This document shows, piece after piece, positions 40,201 through 46,648 of a DNA stretch of 64,000 bases. Both the position numbers and the translations under genes were made by a program. Where the stretch lies: NCBI GenBank assembly GCA_964019135.1, contig OZ025248.1, positions 13,647,574 through 13,711,573 of the forward strand, given 5' to 3'. The stretch is from Arenicola marina (Eukaryota > Annelida > Polychaeta > Arenicolidae). The number at the start of each line of letters is the position of its first letter. The stretch's first letter is position 1. The notes beneath the pieces were generated by a model. It made no database searches. It saw only the letters and a program-made list of their open reading frames with translations, and had not been told where the DNA came from.

Positions 40201-40428
40201 CGCCGCAAGGAAATGGTGATCCGGCAGAAGATGGAGACGGTGAAGGAGCAGGATGAGCTGGCCAGGAAGGAGCCCAACATCATGGAGCTGAGCCACCGCA
40301 AGATGATGCGGCACAAGGGGAAGAAAGTGCTGGACGACTTCACCACCGTCCAGGAGATGATGGCACACGGTAATCGGGAGGCGCAGGGCAAGACATACAA
40401 CCCTCTGCTCTCCGTCACCACGGTCTGA
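1068..40428 (+). CDS. PDZRN3/PDZRN4-like (LNX3/LNX4) E3 ubiquitin ligase scaffold, 3' part of gene, seven exons
   Basis: Exons 1068-1209, 8639-8737, 13561-13623, 22716-22817, 29165-29278, 35774-35896 and 38266-40428 join in frame into 934 codons. The product starts with an acidic linker ending FDMEYE, then PDZ2 (exons 2-4, 88 residues), a linker with the family signature [20 protein letters not shown], a long low-complexity stretch, and the C-terminal block with [18 protein letters not shown], ending in LLSVTTV. These blocks match vertebrate PDZRN3/PDZRN4 from knowledge of the family. Those proteins carry an N-terminal RING finger, TRAF-type zinc fingers and PDZ1; here these must lie left of the window, since the first exon completes a codon begun upstream. 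Family members ubiquitinate membrane and synaptic proteins such as MuSK and act in Wnt signalling. The terminal T-T-V is a class I PDZ ligand. Whether the gene is one ancestral copy or orthologous to PDZRN3 or PDZRN4 cannot be decided here. Confidence 0.93.
1430..1850. repeat. degenerate tandem repeat of about 30 bp
   Basis: Units resemble GTATGTCGTAACTCTCTTAA followed by variants of a CACGGATCAC or TGACCACA segment. Roughly a dozen diverged copies run directly into the 8-bp array. Confidence 0.75.
1917..2350. repeat. 8-bp minisatellite, two alternating unit types
   Basis: About 430 bp built almost only from GGTCTGCC and GGTCTGGC, with a few 7-base units (GTCTGCC) near 2200-2270. Because 8 is not a multiple of 3, every frame stays open and repeats an 8-residue peptide each 24 bp (RQTGRPPD on the - strand). 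These open frames are by-products of the repeat. Confidence 0.95.
6283..6420. repeat. tandem duplication of about 69 bp, C-rich
   Basis: CCCAACCCCGACCTCTCCCC and the following C/A-rich stretch occur twice with a few differences (ACCCCGACC against ACCGCGACC). Confidence 0.7.
6566..6720. repeat. C-rich imperfect minisatellite
   Basis: Repeated CCCCCACCTCCTACAACC-type units with drifting spacing. Open frames across it are Pro/Thr-rich by composition only. Confidence 0.7.
8639..8737 (+). CDS. PDZRN-like exon: start of PDZ2
   Basis: 33 codons in phase 0, with acceptor TGTTTCAG and donor GAG|GTACGC. They encode [20 protein letters not shown] and then an acidic loop and [14 protein letters not shown] occupies the carboxylate-binding loop, where vertebrate PDZRN PDZ2 has KLGLTVCY, so the domain should bind C-terminal peptides. 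Confidence 0.93.
8738..13560 (+). other. PDZRN intron (4.8 kb)
   Basis: Intron inside PDZ2. It holds loose GCAATGACAC-type repeats at 10120-10240 and a C-rich minisatellite at 12160-12295. I see no exon or RNA gene. Confidence 0.8.
12160..12295. repeat. 19-bp C-rich minisatellite
   Basis: About six copies of CCACCTCCCATCTCGCCCC, some one or two bases shorter. Confidence 0.8.
13561..13623 (+). CDS. PDZRN-like exon: middle of PDZ2
   Basis: 21 codons in phase 0, acceptor TTGTTTCCAG, donor CAG|GTAAGA. The peptide [20 protein letters not shown] is nearly the PDZRN family sequence ([16 protein letters not shown]) and forms the central strands and the first helix of the PDZ fold. Too short to be found as an open frame on its own; found by homology. 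Confidence 0.95.
13765..13940. repeat. 24-bp minisatellite after the PDZ2 middle exon
   Basis: About seven copies of a unit like AGGCGTTCTGTTGGGACGAC plus four bases. It starts about 140 bp downstream of the donor at 13624. The period of 24 keeps frames open, giving a false peptide repeat. Confidence 0.88.
14910..15160 (-). mobile_element. tRNA-derived SINE, full length, with target-site duplication
   Basis: Read on the - strand from 15160 it has a polymerase III A box TAGCTCAGTGG (15137-15147) and B box GGTTCGCGCCC (15066-15076). A non-tRNA body of about 150 bp follows, ending in a CCAACCAACCA-type tail at about 14910. Flanks are CCGCTAGTCTGG (14898-14909) and CCGTTAGTCTGG (15161-15172), a 12-bp target duplication with one mismatch. 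A second copy of the same body lies at 51121-51308. Confidence 0.88.
18505..18780. repeat. degenerate 50-60 bp tandem repeat with poly-C
   Basis: About five copies of CACCATGGCGAGGACCGGTAGTG, each followed by a poly-C run of variable length and CACACA. Confidence 0.75.
19380..19680. repeat. pyrimidine-rich imperfect repeats
   Basis: Many variants of CCCGCCTCACCCCTCCATTC follow one another, with poly-C runs. No coding sense. Confidence 0.65.
19865..20150. repeat. polypurine (GA-rich) tract
   Basis: About 285 bp dominated by [18 protein letters not shown] sequence on the + strand, interrupted near 19945-20015 by mixed sequence. Confidence 0.85.
22716..22817 (+). CDS. PDZRN-like exon: end of PDZ2
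   Basis: 34 codons in phase 0, acceptor TTACTTGCAG, donor [25 protein letters not shown] carries the strand and helix that complete the peptide groove, followed by ISLLLARPQ, which matches the SLLVARPE end of PDZ2 in vertebrate PDZRN. Confidence 0.95.
22818..29164 (+). other. PDZRN intron (6.3 kb)
   Basis: Intron following the last PDZ2 exon. Contains poly-G and poly-C runs (26262, 26530, 23535, 23690). I recognise no exon, RNA gene or mobile element. Confidence 0.8.
29165..29278 (+). CDS. PDZRN-like exon: linker after PDZ2
   Basis: 38 codons in phase 0, acceptor CACTTTTCAG, donor GCGCAG|GTGATA. It contains [20 protein letters not shown] and then [10 protein letters not shown]. The same position in vertebrate PDZRN carries a D-rich stretch with FLDDL/FLDDF. 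Probably helical and acidic; no catalytic role is known. Confidence 0.9.
32729..32808 (+). mobile_element. possible tRNA-like fragment
   Basis: A perfect B box GGTTCGAACCACGG follows a TGGTGGCGCGCTCGG stretch placed like an A box. No matching acceptor stem closes it, so it is not a tRNA gene. A SINE head is possible. Confidence 0.3.
35139..35145 (+). promoter_or_regulatory. TATA-like box before the alternative first exon
   Basis: TATAAAA, 209 bp before ATG 35354. It would place a start site near 35170 and a 5' leader of about 180 bases. Sequence alone cannot show use. Confidence 0.3.
35354..35896 (+). CDS. probable alternative first coding exon of the PDZRN-like gene
   Basis: From ATG 35354 (context GCCATGG, G at -3 and +4) the frame is open for 140 codons and runs without a break into the conserved exon at 35774. 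The extra part starts [20 protein letters not shown], includes a Ser run (SSSSSG), and ends LLNYLLCCQ. That last piece is encoded by the pyrimidine tract and AG of the internal acceptor. I recognise no domain in the 140 residues. Vertebrate PDZRN genes are known to make shorter isoforms from internal first exons, though with unrelated N-termini. A TATAAAA lies at 35139-35145. The product would lack RING, zinc fingers and both PDZ domains but keep the C-terminal half and the PDZ ligand (about 901 residues). Expression is not shown by the sequence. Confidence 0.6.
35774..35896 (+). CDS. PDZRN-like exon: GVGRTD linker
   Basis: 41 codons in phase 0. The acceptor TTGCTTTGTTGCCAG ends at 35773 and the donor is GAGCAG|GTACAT. 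The peptide begins GNDEEGG and contains [20 protein letters not shown], one of the best conserved non-domain blocks of PDZRN3/4 (GNEEEKG and [13 protein letters not shown] in vertebrates). The homology fixes the internal acceptor even though the frame stays open for 140 codons upstream of it. Confidence 0.92.
35897..38265 (+). other. PDZRN intron (2.4 kb)
   Basis: Last intron, AT-rich near 35930-36450. Poly-G and poly-C runs lie near 36520, 36903 and 37401. Nothing else recognised. Confidence 0.8.
38266..40428 (+). CDS. PDZRN-like last coding exon (C-terminal 720 residues)
   Basis: One 2163-base coding exon from acceptor TTCACTTTTCGCAG to TGA at 40426-40428. Conserved pieces are [14 protein letters not shown] and an [15 protein letters not shown] helix near residues 30-140. 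Then come [19 protein letters not shown] (the SSAYNTGESCRSTPL motif of PDZRN), [38 protein letters not shown], a basic helix with many Arg/Lys, and the final SVTTV ligand. Between these are Gly, Ser, Pro, Ala and Gln runs. The exon is very GC-rich, which produces long antisense open frames with no coding merit. It is much longer than its vertebrate counterpart because of the low-complexity inserts. Confidence 0.95.
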   Translation, partial: EMLENESPACNSKFGRGPLGGSAELHYSNDSFTSNDMSHDADVTSHEIGVEECAKFQAVLETRCVGGPGGSGSPGASGSPAHSSPRRRGGSRPQPPPRATNPRKDSGSSIEREIAALNQEMEQIQIECQEIVEAHTREQHKVRTQSEAIRGGADACRSPRMVPRMGTRLDYLKQLHAAQEAAHGSPDPQGVMWPRGGGPAGDSLSRTNPALKAGGGGGAAGEVPSSSGVSTMDSPSKRAPRGGSGSGGGGGGAGSGESWCGSGGPTPSRDSGKADTSTTSAYNTGDSCRSTPLTLQLHHGSDDSERGGHKKSMLCLAAPAPGANPSSSSPSGAGVSGDGARALSHSDSEKMAARSAPSNGGAGSSQTSASNKEWSSDGDAKLRNGALSKSGSNTSVSRMSQTQDDENLPHSLQQLYAQYADVMYTNHANLEHTIKVQQKLFEQQLMQRAQHQQQQRSGTLNGQGKPAAASGDAPPPLPARGSLGQPHHSPHPLPAAELAEYEIGELGSDSRASGDLSPCRSPSYHHYEQIAERPTPPATTPGSPVSATAPSPVATAAAAATPGTSSSCNASGVQMEWVVKRRADGSRYVTRRPVRNKLLKERAKKILEERCGMTTDDDAVSELKVGRYWNKEERKRHLEKARDQRRRKEMVIRQKMETVKEQDELARKEPNIMELSHRKMMRHKGKKVLDDFTTVQEMMAHGNREAQGKTYNPLLSVTTV

Positions 40429-41605
40429 CCACCCCCCCCCGTACCGCACCCCACCCCAACCCCCAGTCCCGTTACCCCCCGCGCCTCCCGCCCTCGTGGT
40501 CCGCCATTCGCCCGTCACCCTTGCCTAGGACATCGCCGTCATCTGTCGGGCGGAGACAACCCCCTGCCACCGTCACCGCCAGCCGATCCCTCCTCCCGTC
40601 AGAACTTGGATTATATACCTTCGTGGGAGACTCTGTGGAGGAGGAAAGATATGTGGCTATATGGTGGATAACGGGATTGGAGACATTGTGCGGTGTTCAC
40701 CAGCATGTCTGCCAATCGAGTGCTATATGACACTTTATATTTTATTTTCTCAGTAGCATATCCTCTATCTCTATGTATATGTCGTTTAATTTAGTTCATG
40801 GTAGTCTCAAATTCTACGCTGCTAGCGGCGAATGCGAAAAAAGTAGCTTTACCGGCACAAACAGAGGGATCCTGCTGTTGGACACATATTATCGCTCACC
40901 CTGCCACGTGGGTTCTGTGAAAACAATGGCAGGCTGGGATTGTTACGCAATCGCGGAGCACGTGTAGCTGAGAACCATCTCCGATTGGTGGTTGTGCGTA
41001 TATTGAAAACGTTAGTGACATTTCTGGGGTGCTTCATGTGGATTTGCCAGATACTAATAGTTGCGATGCAAACCAGTCATGAATTTTGCATAATGGTATC
41101 CAGTTTTATATACATGTGGCGAAGAGAAAGAGGAAGACTGTTTATCTATTGGCAGGTAGGTTTTAAGTGGTACATTGTCTTATCCTGTGACTTGTCTCGA
41201 GCGAAAATGAAGTGATATTGTCTTGAAATAGTTGAATATAATTGTCATGGTGGAAAGTCAACACCGCGTTTTGAATTTTGTCACATGCTGCGTAACTGTT
41301 TGCTATAGTCATGGGGTATTTTCGTCTACTGTGGGAAGTTCAGGCTTTGAATTGTTACAATGGAAATTTATATTATGTGGGTCGGCGTCATGGTGTTAAA
41401 TGTTAACCCAGACGGCATCACTGTGGTAGAAAAGTGGAAAGTTACAATGCGTTGTCTGCGGGATAAGGACACTGTTCGTTAGTCTGATCCAAAGGCGCTC
41501 CGAACTCTAAACAACACTGGAATGCCTTACGTACGGCGATTCTCCAAATCCAAAATTACGTTCGTTCAACGCTTCCTTTACGCTATGGAGTAGATACTTG
41601 CGCAT

Positions 41606-42410
41606 AGTGGAATGCCGTGCGTCCTTACACTATGGAATGCCGTGCGTCCTTAAGCTATGGAGTGCCGTGCGTCATTACGCTATAGAGTGCGGTGCGTCCC
41701 TACGCTATGGAATGCCGTGCGTCCTTAAGCTATGGAGTGCCGTGCGTCATTACGCTATAGAGTGCGGTGCGTCCCTACGCTATGGAATGCCGTGCGTCCT
41801 TATGCTATGGAATGCCGTGCGTCCTTACGCTATGGAATGCCGTGCGTCCTTACGCTATGGAATGCCGTGCGTCCTTACGTTATGGAGTGCGGTGCGTCCC
41901 TACGCTATGGAATGCCGTGCGTCCTTACGCTATGGAATGCCGTGCGTCCTTACGCTATGGAGTGCTGTGCGGCCTTATGTTATGGAGTGCCGTGCGTCCT
42001 TACGTTATGGAATGCCGTGCGTCCTTACGCTATGGAATGCCGTGCGTCCTTACGCTATGGAGTGCTGTGCGGCCTTACGTTATGGAGTAGTCGTGCGTCC
42101 TTACGCTATGGAATGCCGTGCGTCCTTACGTTATGGGGTGCGGTGCGTCCTTAAGTTATGGGGTGCGGTGCGTCCTTACGCAATGGAATGCCGTGCGTCC
42201 TTGCGCTATGGAATGCCGTGCGTCCTTACGTTATGGAGTGCGGTGCGTCCCTACGCTATGGAATGTCGTGCGTCCTTACGCTATGAAATGCCGTGCGTCC
42301 TTACGCTATGAAATGCCGTGCGTCCTTACGCTATGGAGTACTGTGCGGCCTTACGTTATGGACTGCGGTGCGTCCCTACGCTATGGTGTGCCGTTCGTTC
42401 TAAAAGGAGT
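41606..42410. repeat. 25-bp minisatellite, about 32 copies
   Basis: Unit GTGCGTCCTTACGCTATGGA plus ATGCC, with a few substitutions (ATGCC/AGTGC, CTT/CCT, CGC/CGT). Because 25 is not a multiple of 3, all frames cycle each 75 bp and stay open (237 residues in one frame). Not a gene. Confidence 0.95.
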
Positions 42411-43196
42411 GTAGTGTTTAAACGCAAGCTGACATTATAGATTGCGGTTCACTCGGCGCCGCAAGATACGAAAAGCCAATCGTTCAACAACTAACTTAAC
42501 TATATCTGTATTATGACGCGTGGCACTGGATGTGTTATGGGCTTGACGTTAGAATGGTAAGAACGGGTTTCTCCTAACATAAGCTTCCGTATGAATGATC
42601 GAGACGAGTCTTAACCTAGTGGTAATTGAACGCATGCGTTTCATCTTATGAAGTATCAAGTTCTAACTAACGAACTGGGTTTTGTGTACGGACAGCATGA
42701 TATTGCCTTCTGCCTTCATCCTCCGTGTCTATCCTCCTTGGGACCCGCACTGCCGCAATGAACTGTTCATTTTGTTCTACCCGCGATGGTCGGCTGCTCG
42801 ACGTTAGTTGTATAGCGTTAGGCCTGCACTTGTAATATACTGTTACCGAGGTGTACATTTGCTTGAAAGTCTAGGTACGATGCGTGTACAGTGTTGAGTC
42901 ACCGAAGGACGTGACATAACGTATTATAAGTCGACCTTCAATGTGAAGTTCAAGGTCATTGTACTGGTAATATGGTAAATGGCGACACCCCTCACCCCCG
43001 CCACCCCTCCTCACCCGTGTCCTAGACCCCAGTTGTTGTACGGCGGGGGTCGCCCACACTCGTTTCGCTGAGAGAGAAAGGAAGGCTTCTCGTAACTGGA
43101 TTCTTTGTCTGCTACAGTATGTGACTGTTCACTATTTCGGCAGTGACCCCTGTATCTGTGAGGTGGTGTTACACTGAAGGAGCTGCAGAAAACTCC

Positions 43197-43202
43197 AATA
43201 AA
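43197..43202 (+). terminator. candidate PDZRN polyadenylation signal
   Basis: AATAAA followed by T/G-rich sequence (TTATTGTTTATATTTATTCA). It is the first canonical signal I find after the stop codon, implying a 2.8-kb 3' UTR that includes the 25-bp repeat. Confidence 0.35.
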
Positions 43203-44179
43203 TTATTGTTTATATTTATTCAGTCTTTTCATCGTCTTTTGTGCATTTCCGATTGATACTGACACTAAAATGACCTTACATTGTCTAATTATATCGACTA
43301 CGAGGTATACGTACAACATCCCTGTCAGATCTCACTCGGTGGTGTGTCCGGCCCCAGACCTCGCTGGGTGGTGTGGGGCCGGGACACCTGCCACCGTCAC
43401 CCTGACGTCGTGTGAGAGTTACTGGCAGTCGTTTTGAAGCCTGCGACAAAAACCCTCTAAATTTTGTTTTTGACGACTGTAGCCCCATTATATTTGTGTA
43501 GGAGAGCGGATAAGTCGTCTCTATCAAACTCAATTATGAGAAGAGCGGATGTAATGCGAACCAGTTTTAATCTCATCACTTAGGACAGACGCGCTCTAAA
43601 TTAAAACTCGTTCCTTTGAAATTTCTACACCAACTATCTTTGTTGGCGAGTCCTACTAGCCAGGTGATAAATGAAATATATAAGTATATAAAGTTTGGTG
43701 TCAACATTTCGCCATTTCACCGACCGAGCGATGTTTAAAGTGCATCTCTCGAAGGAACTTATGTTTACACTATGATGCTCCTTAAGCGCTTTCGCAGGCT
43801 GGAGCCAGACGTACATCGTCACAGTAACACAGCATACAATTAAACCGTATTTAACAAAACATGTCATCTACAGTTCAGGTTGTAACTGGTGCTCCCTTAC
43901 ATATGAACGGTGGTGTGCCTCAGCGGAGCTTTCTGATTCGTACCCGAGATATCGCTTTATCTTTATCTTTCTGATATGACTCGCAACAGGGCCACACTTG
44001 TGGCAAGCTTTGTTAAATCTAAAAAAAGCATAACTGTCACACGAGTGGCGAGTTATCGTCATGGTCAGTAACAGAAACAACATTTTACTCTCAAGTTGGA
44101 CGGAAGGTATTTTTGTTCGATCAATCGGTTTCATTCCGTGCGAACAAGTTTTATCTTTCCTGGCAATATTTTCATGATA

Positions 44180-45145
44180 TAGGGCTATAAAGTCTCGTTC
44201 GCTTAGACTTCCGGTTTACTCATTTTGGGGACAAACAAACGAAGCACGTGTTCGGAACGAGTTTAGAATCTCTGCGCACACTGGTATTCTGACTATCTGT
44301 GACGTAGGCGTGACGTGTATGTTACGCAAAGAGAGAGACTGGGAACCAGACTACCTGCGCAAAGGCCAGGCGCCGAGGGGTGGGTCCATTGCGGAAGGCC
44401 TAGAGATATGATTAAGAATATTTAGGAAATATAGCTTTACAAAACGGATAGACGACATATTTTTTATTGGTTTGCGCCATCACAATGACGAATGTTTGTC
44501 ACGACGGGACAATACGACTGAGAAACTAACGTTTTTTTGCATTTCCTACGAAAACGAGGCATTATGACGTCACACGGATTTTCCCCGGTGACAACGTTGG
44601 CGCAACGCTTCAAACAGAAAACTTACAAAAATGAAGAAACTTGGTCTTTTCGCGATTCGAAAGTGATACGAAAACAACGAACTGGTCTTATTTTATCTTT
44701 ACCATGTGGTTTAATGACGCATCCGTGTGCTGTTACTCCATGCACTGCACATTTGGACAGCGGAATGGTTAAATCGATCACTTGCTCTCGCCATTTTTGT
44801 TACCGCGGAGGCACGCGAAACTCTGTGACGTCACTCGCTGTTTGAGGAACTTGCGAAAGCCCGGGTGCAGGGCTAAATTTAGAACGTTATTTTTAGCTTT
44901 CGAGTGTTTTGAAGACGGATTTTTCCTTGTACATTCCCAAAGTTCTGCGCTTCATCGCCTCCAAATATTTTAACGTATATCGCCCATAGCCATGTTTAGT
45001 GAAATGGCACTCATAATCTTTAGAATAAACCTGGAAAGAAATTGCCTGATAGCTGCCTATACTTCAACATGGAGCACGTGTGTTTGTTTGTCCCCAAAAC
45101 TGAAGTCTCGCGGCCCGATCGCGAGAACTGTATAGCTCTATTGGA
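44180..45145. mobile_element. candidate non-autonomous DNA element with diverged inverted ends
   Basis: TTTTGGGGACAAACAAAC near 44223 recurs inverted near 45080-45100, with CACGTG just inside both ends. A weaker outer match (ATAGGGCTATAAAGTCTCG against the inverse of the sequence near 45110-45145) extends it. No coding sequence lies between. Age or chance structure are alternatives. Confidence 0.4.
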
Positions 45146-45356
45146 TAAGGAAAGATAAGAAGGATGTCATAACGCATACGTGTTGTATGTGAACACGCGT
45201 TAATGTCATAACGCGCACGTTGCATGCGATGACCTGGTGTTAGGACAGTAACGTTGCCTAGCCGATGGCCCTGGAGAAGGGCTCAGACGAAATCATAACG
45301 CCATCAGTGTATCAGTAGTTGATGACAAACTTCAGCTCACAGTAGGGCCCCTGAGG

Positions 45357-45545
45357 GGGGGGGGGGGGGGGGGGTAGCCATGTCGCGTGTCGATTTTAAG
45401 AAAAAAGTCCATGTCGCGTGTCGATTTTAAGAAAAGTTCCATGTCGCGTGTCGCTAAGTCTTATGGCGCATGTCGATTCTAAGACAACCCCAATGTCGCG
45501 TTGTCGATTTTAAAAATCGCCGTGTCGCCGTGTCGAAAAAGTCCC
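45357..45545. repeat. poly-G tract plus 34-bp degenerate repeat
   Basis: A run of about 20 G precedes about five copies of CATGTCGCGTGTCGATTTTA-type units with A-rich spacers. Later copies are more diverged. Confidence 0.8.
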
Positions 45546-46294
45546 TATGGGGCCCTCACAGTCACAGTATTCCCCTGGTTGTCCGGACCCCCAAGACCCC
45601 CCTCCGTGCATCCGTCCTTGCATACATATCCTGACAAGATCCGCTTGGCAACACACTAGTTATACAGCATGAATTATAAGGCAATGGCTACAGTCAACAG
45701 TAGTAATAATATATATAACATTTGGAAACCAATAGGACCATGATTCAGTACATGTATATCATGCATTTAGTCGCCACTGTGTATATATTGTGTTGATATA
45801 TAAGCCGTAAAACGACCCTCACTATTTACAGCGATCGCATTAGCTATATACATTGTGATTTACTTACATAGTTACCATATTCTTTCACACTATTACAAGA
45901 AGCTAATCTGGTGCCGACAGCTATATGGCTTCCCGATTATATTTACTTTATACATATGTAAATATATAGGTATACAGTAAATTACAGTAAATAGCGAATC
46001 ATCAAGCGTTGGAACCGGTAGATAAGCTATTCATGTCTAAGGGCCAAACGATCTGTTGAGTCACCGACAATAGAACAACACGTATTCCCCCAAATTCCTT
46101 GTACAGGACATACCATCACGTGTTCTGACACCGGAAGTTGTTTGATTATAGACCAAGAGCTGAATGTGTCTTTGCTGCTGTGTTCTAGCGGCGGATTTCG
46201 CGAACGCAGTTTAGCCATCTACGGGGCTCAGACGGCTAGGCTAAAGTTACCGTGTAAATTATGGGCGATTTTACTGTTCTTTCGCTACAAGCTG

Positions 46295-46648
46295 TCACAT
46301 CCAGTAACACCACAGGTAACACAGCAACGCGCAGATCGCGAGCGCCAGAAGCATCCCAACAACGAGTCTGAGCCACGGACGTCTAACCCCCGTGGTTGGT
46401 TCTTCCGGATTCCGGGCCGACAGGCTACGCGTCCGGATGGCCTCCATGTTGTTGGAGAGACACCCTCGGATGGTGAGGGCGGCCTGCTTGGGGTTTGCCC
46501 CCGGGCCCCCCAGTCGGTACTGGGCAGGCACACACGGCCCGAAGAAGCACCTGAGGGCCAGGCCAGGGTCAGACAGGAACAGGCGACAGAGGTTTGGCCG
46601 CACGTGAATCTCGGTGGCGATCTCGTCCATGTACGAGATCCAGAATGT
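46295..46648 (-). CDS. FMO exon 6 with C-terminal membrane anchor
   Basis: 354 bases ending in TGA (46297-46295); acceptor TTTTACATACAG. It contains WISYMDEIATEIHVRPNLCR and LALRCFFGPCVPAQYRLGGP (FMO GP-x-x-P-x-x-YRL-x-GPG block). It ends with an 18-20 residue hydrophobic helix and CYLWCYWM. Confidence 0.95.
   Translation of the reverse strand, partial: TFWISYMDEIATEIHVRPNLCRLFLSDPGLALRCFFGPCVPAQYRLGGPGANPKQAALTIRGCLSNNMEAIRTRSLSARNPEEPTTGVRRPWLRLVVGMLLALAICALLCYLWCYWM

Larger units (their letters stand above)
40429..46294. other. 3' flank between PDZRN and FMO (convergent genes)
   Basis: No gene recognised. It holds the probable PDZRN 3' UTR, a 25-bp minisatellite (41606-42410), a possible inverted-repeat element (44180-45145), and a poly-G tract with a 34-bp repeat (45357-45545). 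It becomes AT-rich toward FMO. No canonical AATAAA is visible on the - strand within about 900 bp downstream of the FMO stop. Confidence 0.7.

Noticed and set aside
39730..40518. 262-codon open frame antisense to the PDZRN last exon, and other antisense or shifted frames at 38343-40454
   Set aside because: Shadows of a GC-rich coding exon; no homology and no independent signals.
41598..42414. 237-codon open frame on the + strand
   Set aside because: By-product of the 25-bp minisatellite; the same peptide appears in all three frames.
43338..43390. Imperfect hairpin around GTCCGGCCCCAGACC / GGTGTGGGGCCGGGACACC
   Set aside because: Short, mismatched, GC-rich; no context that gives it meaning.
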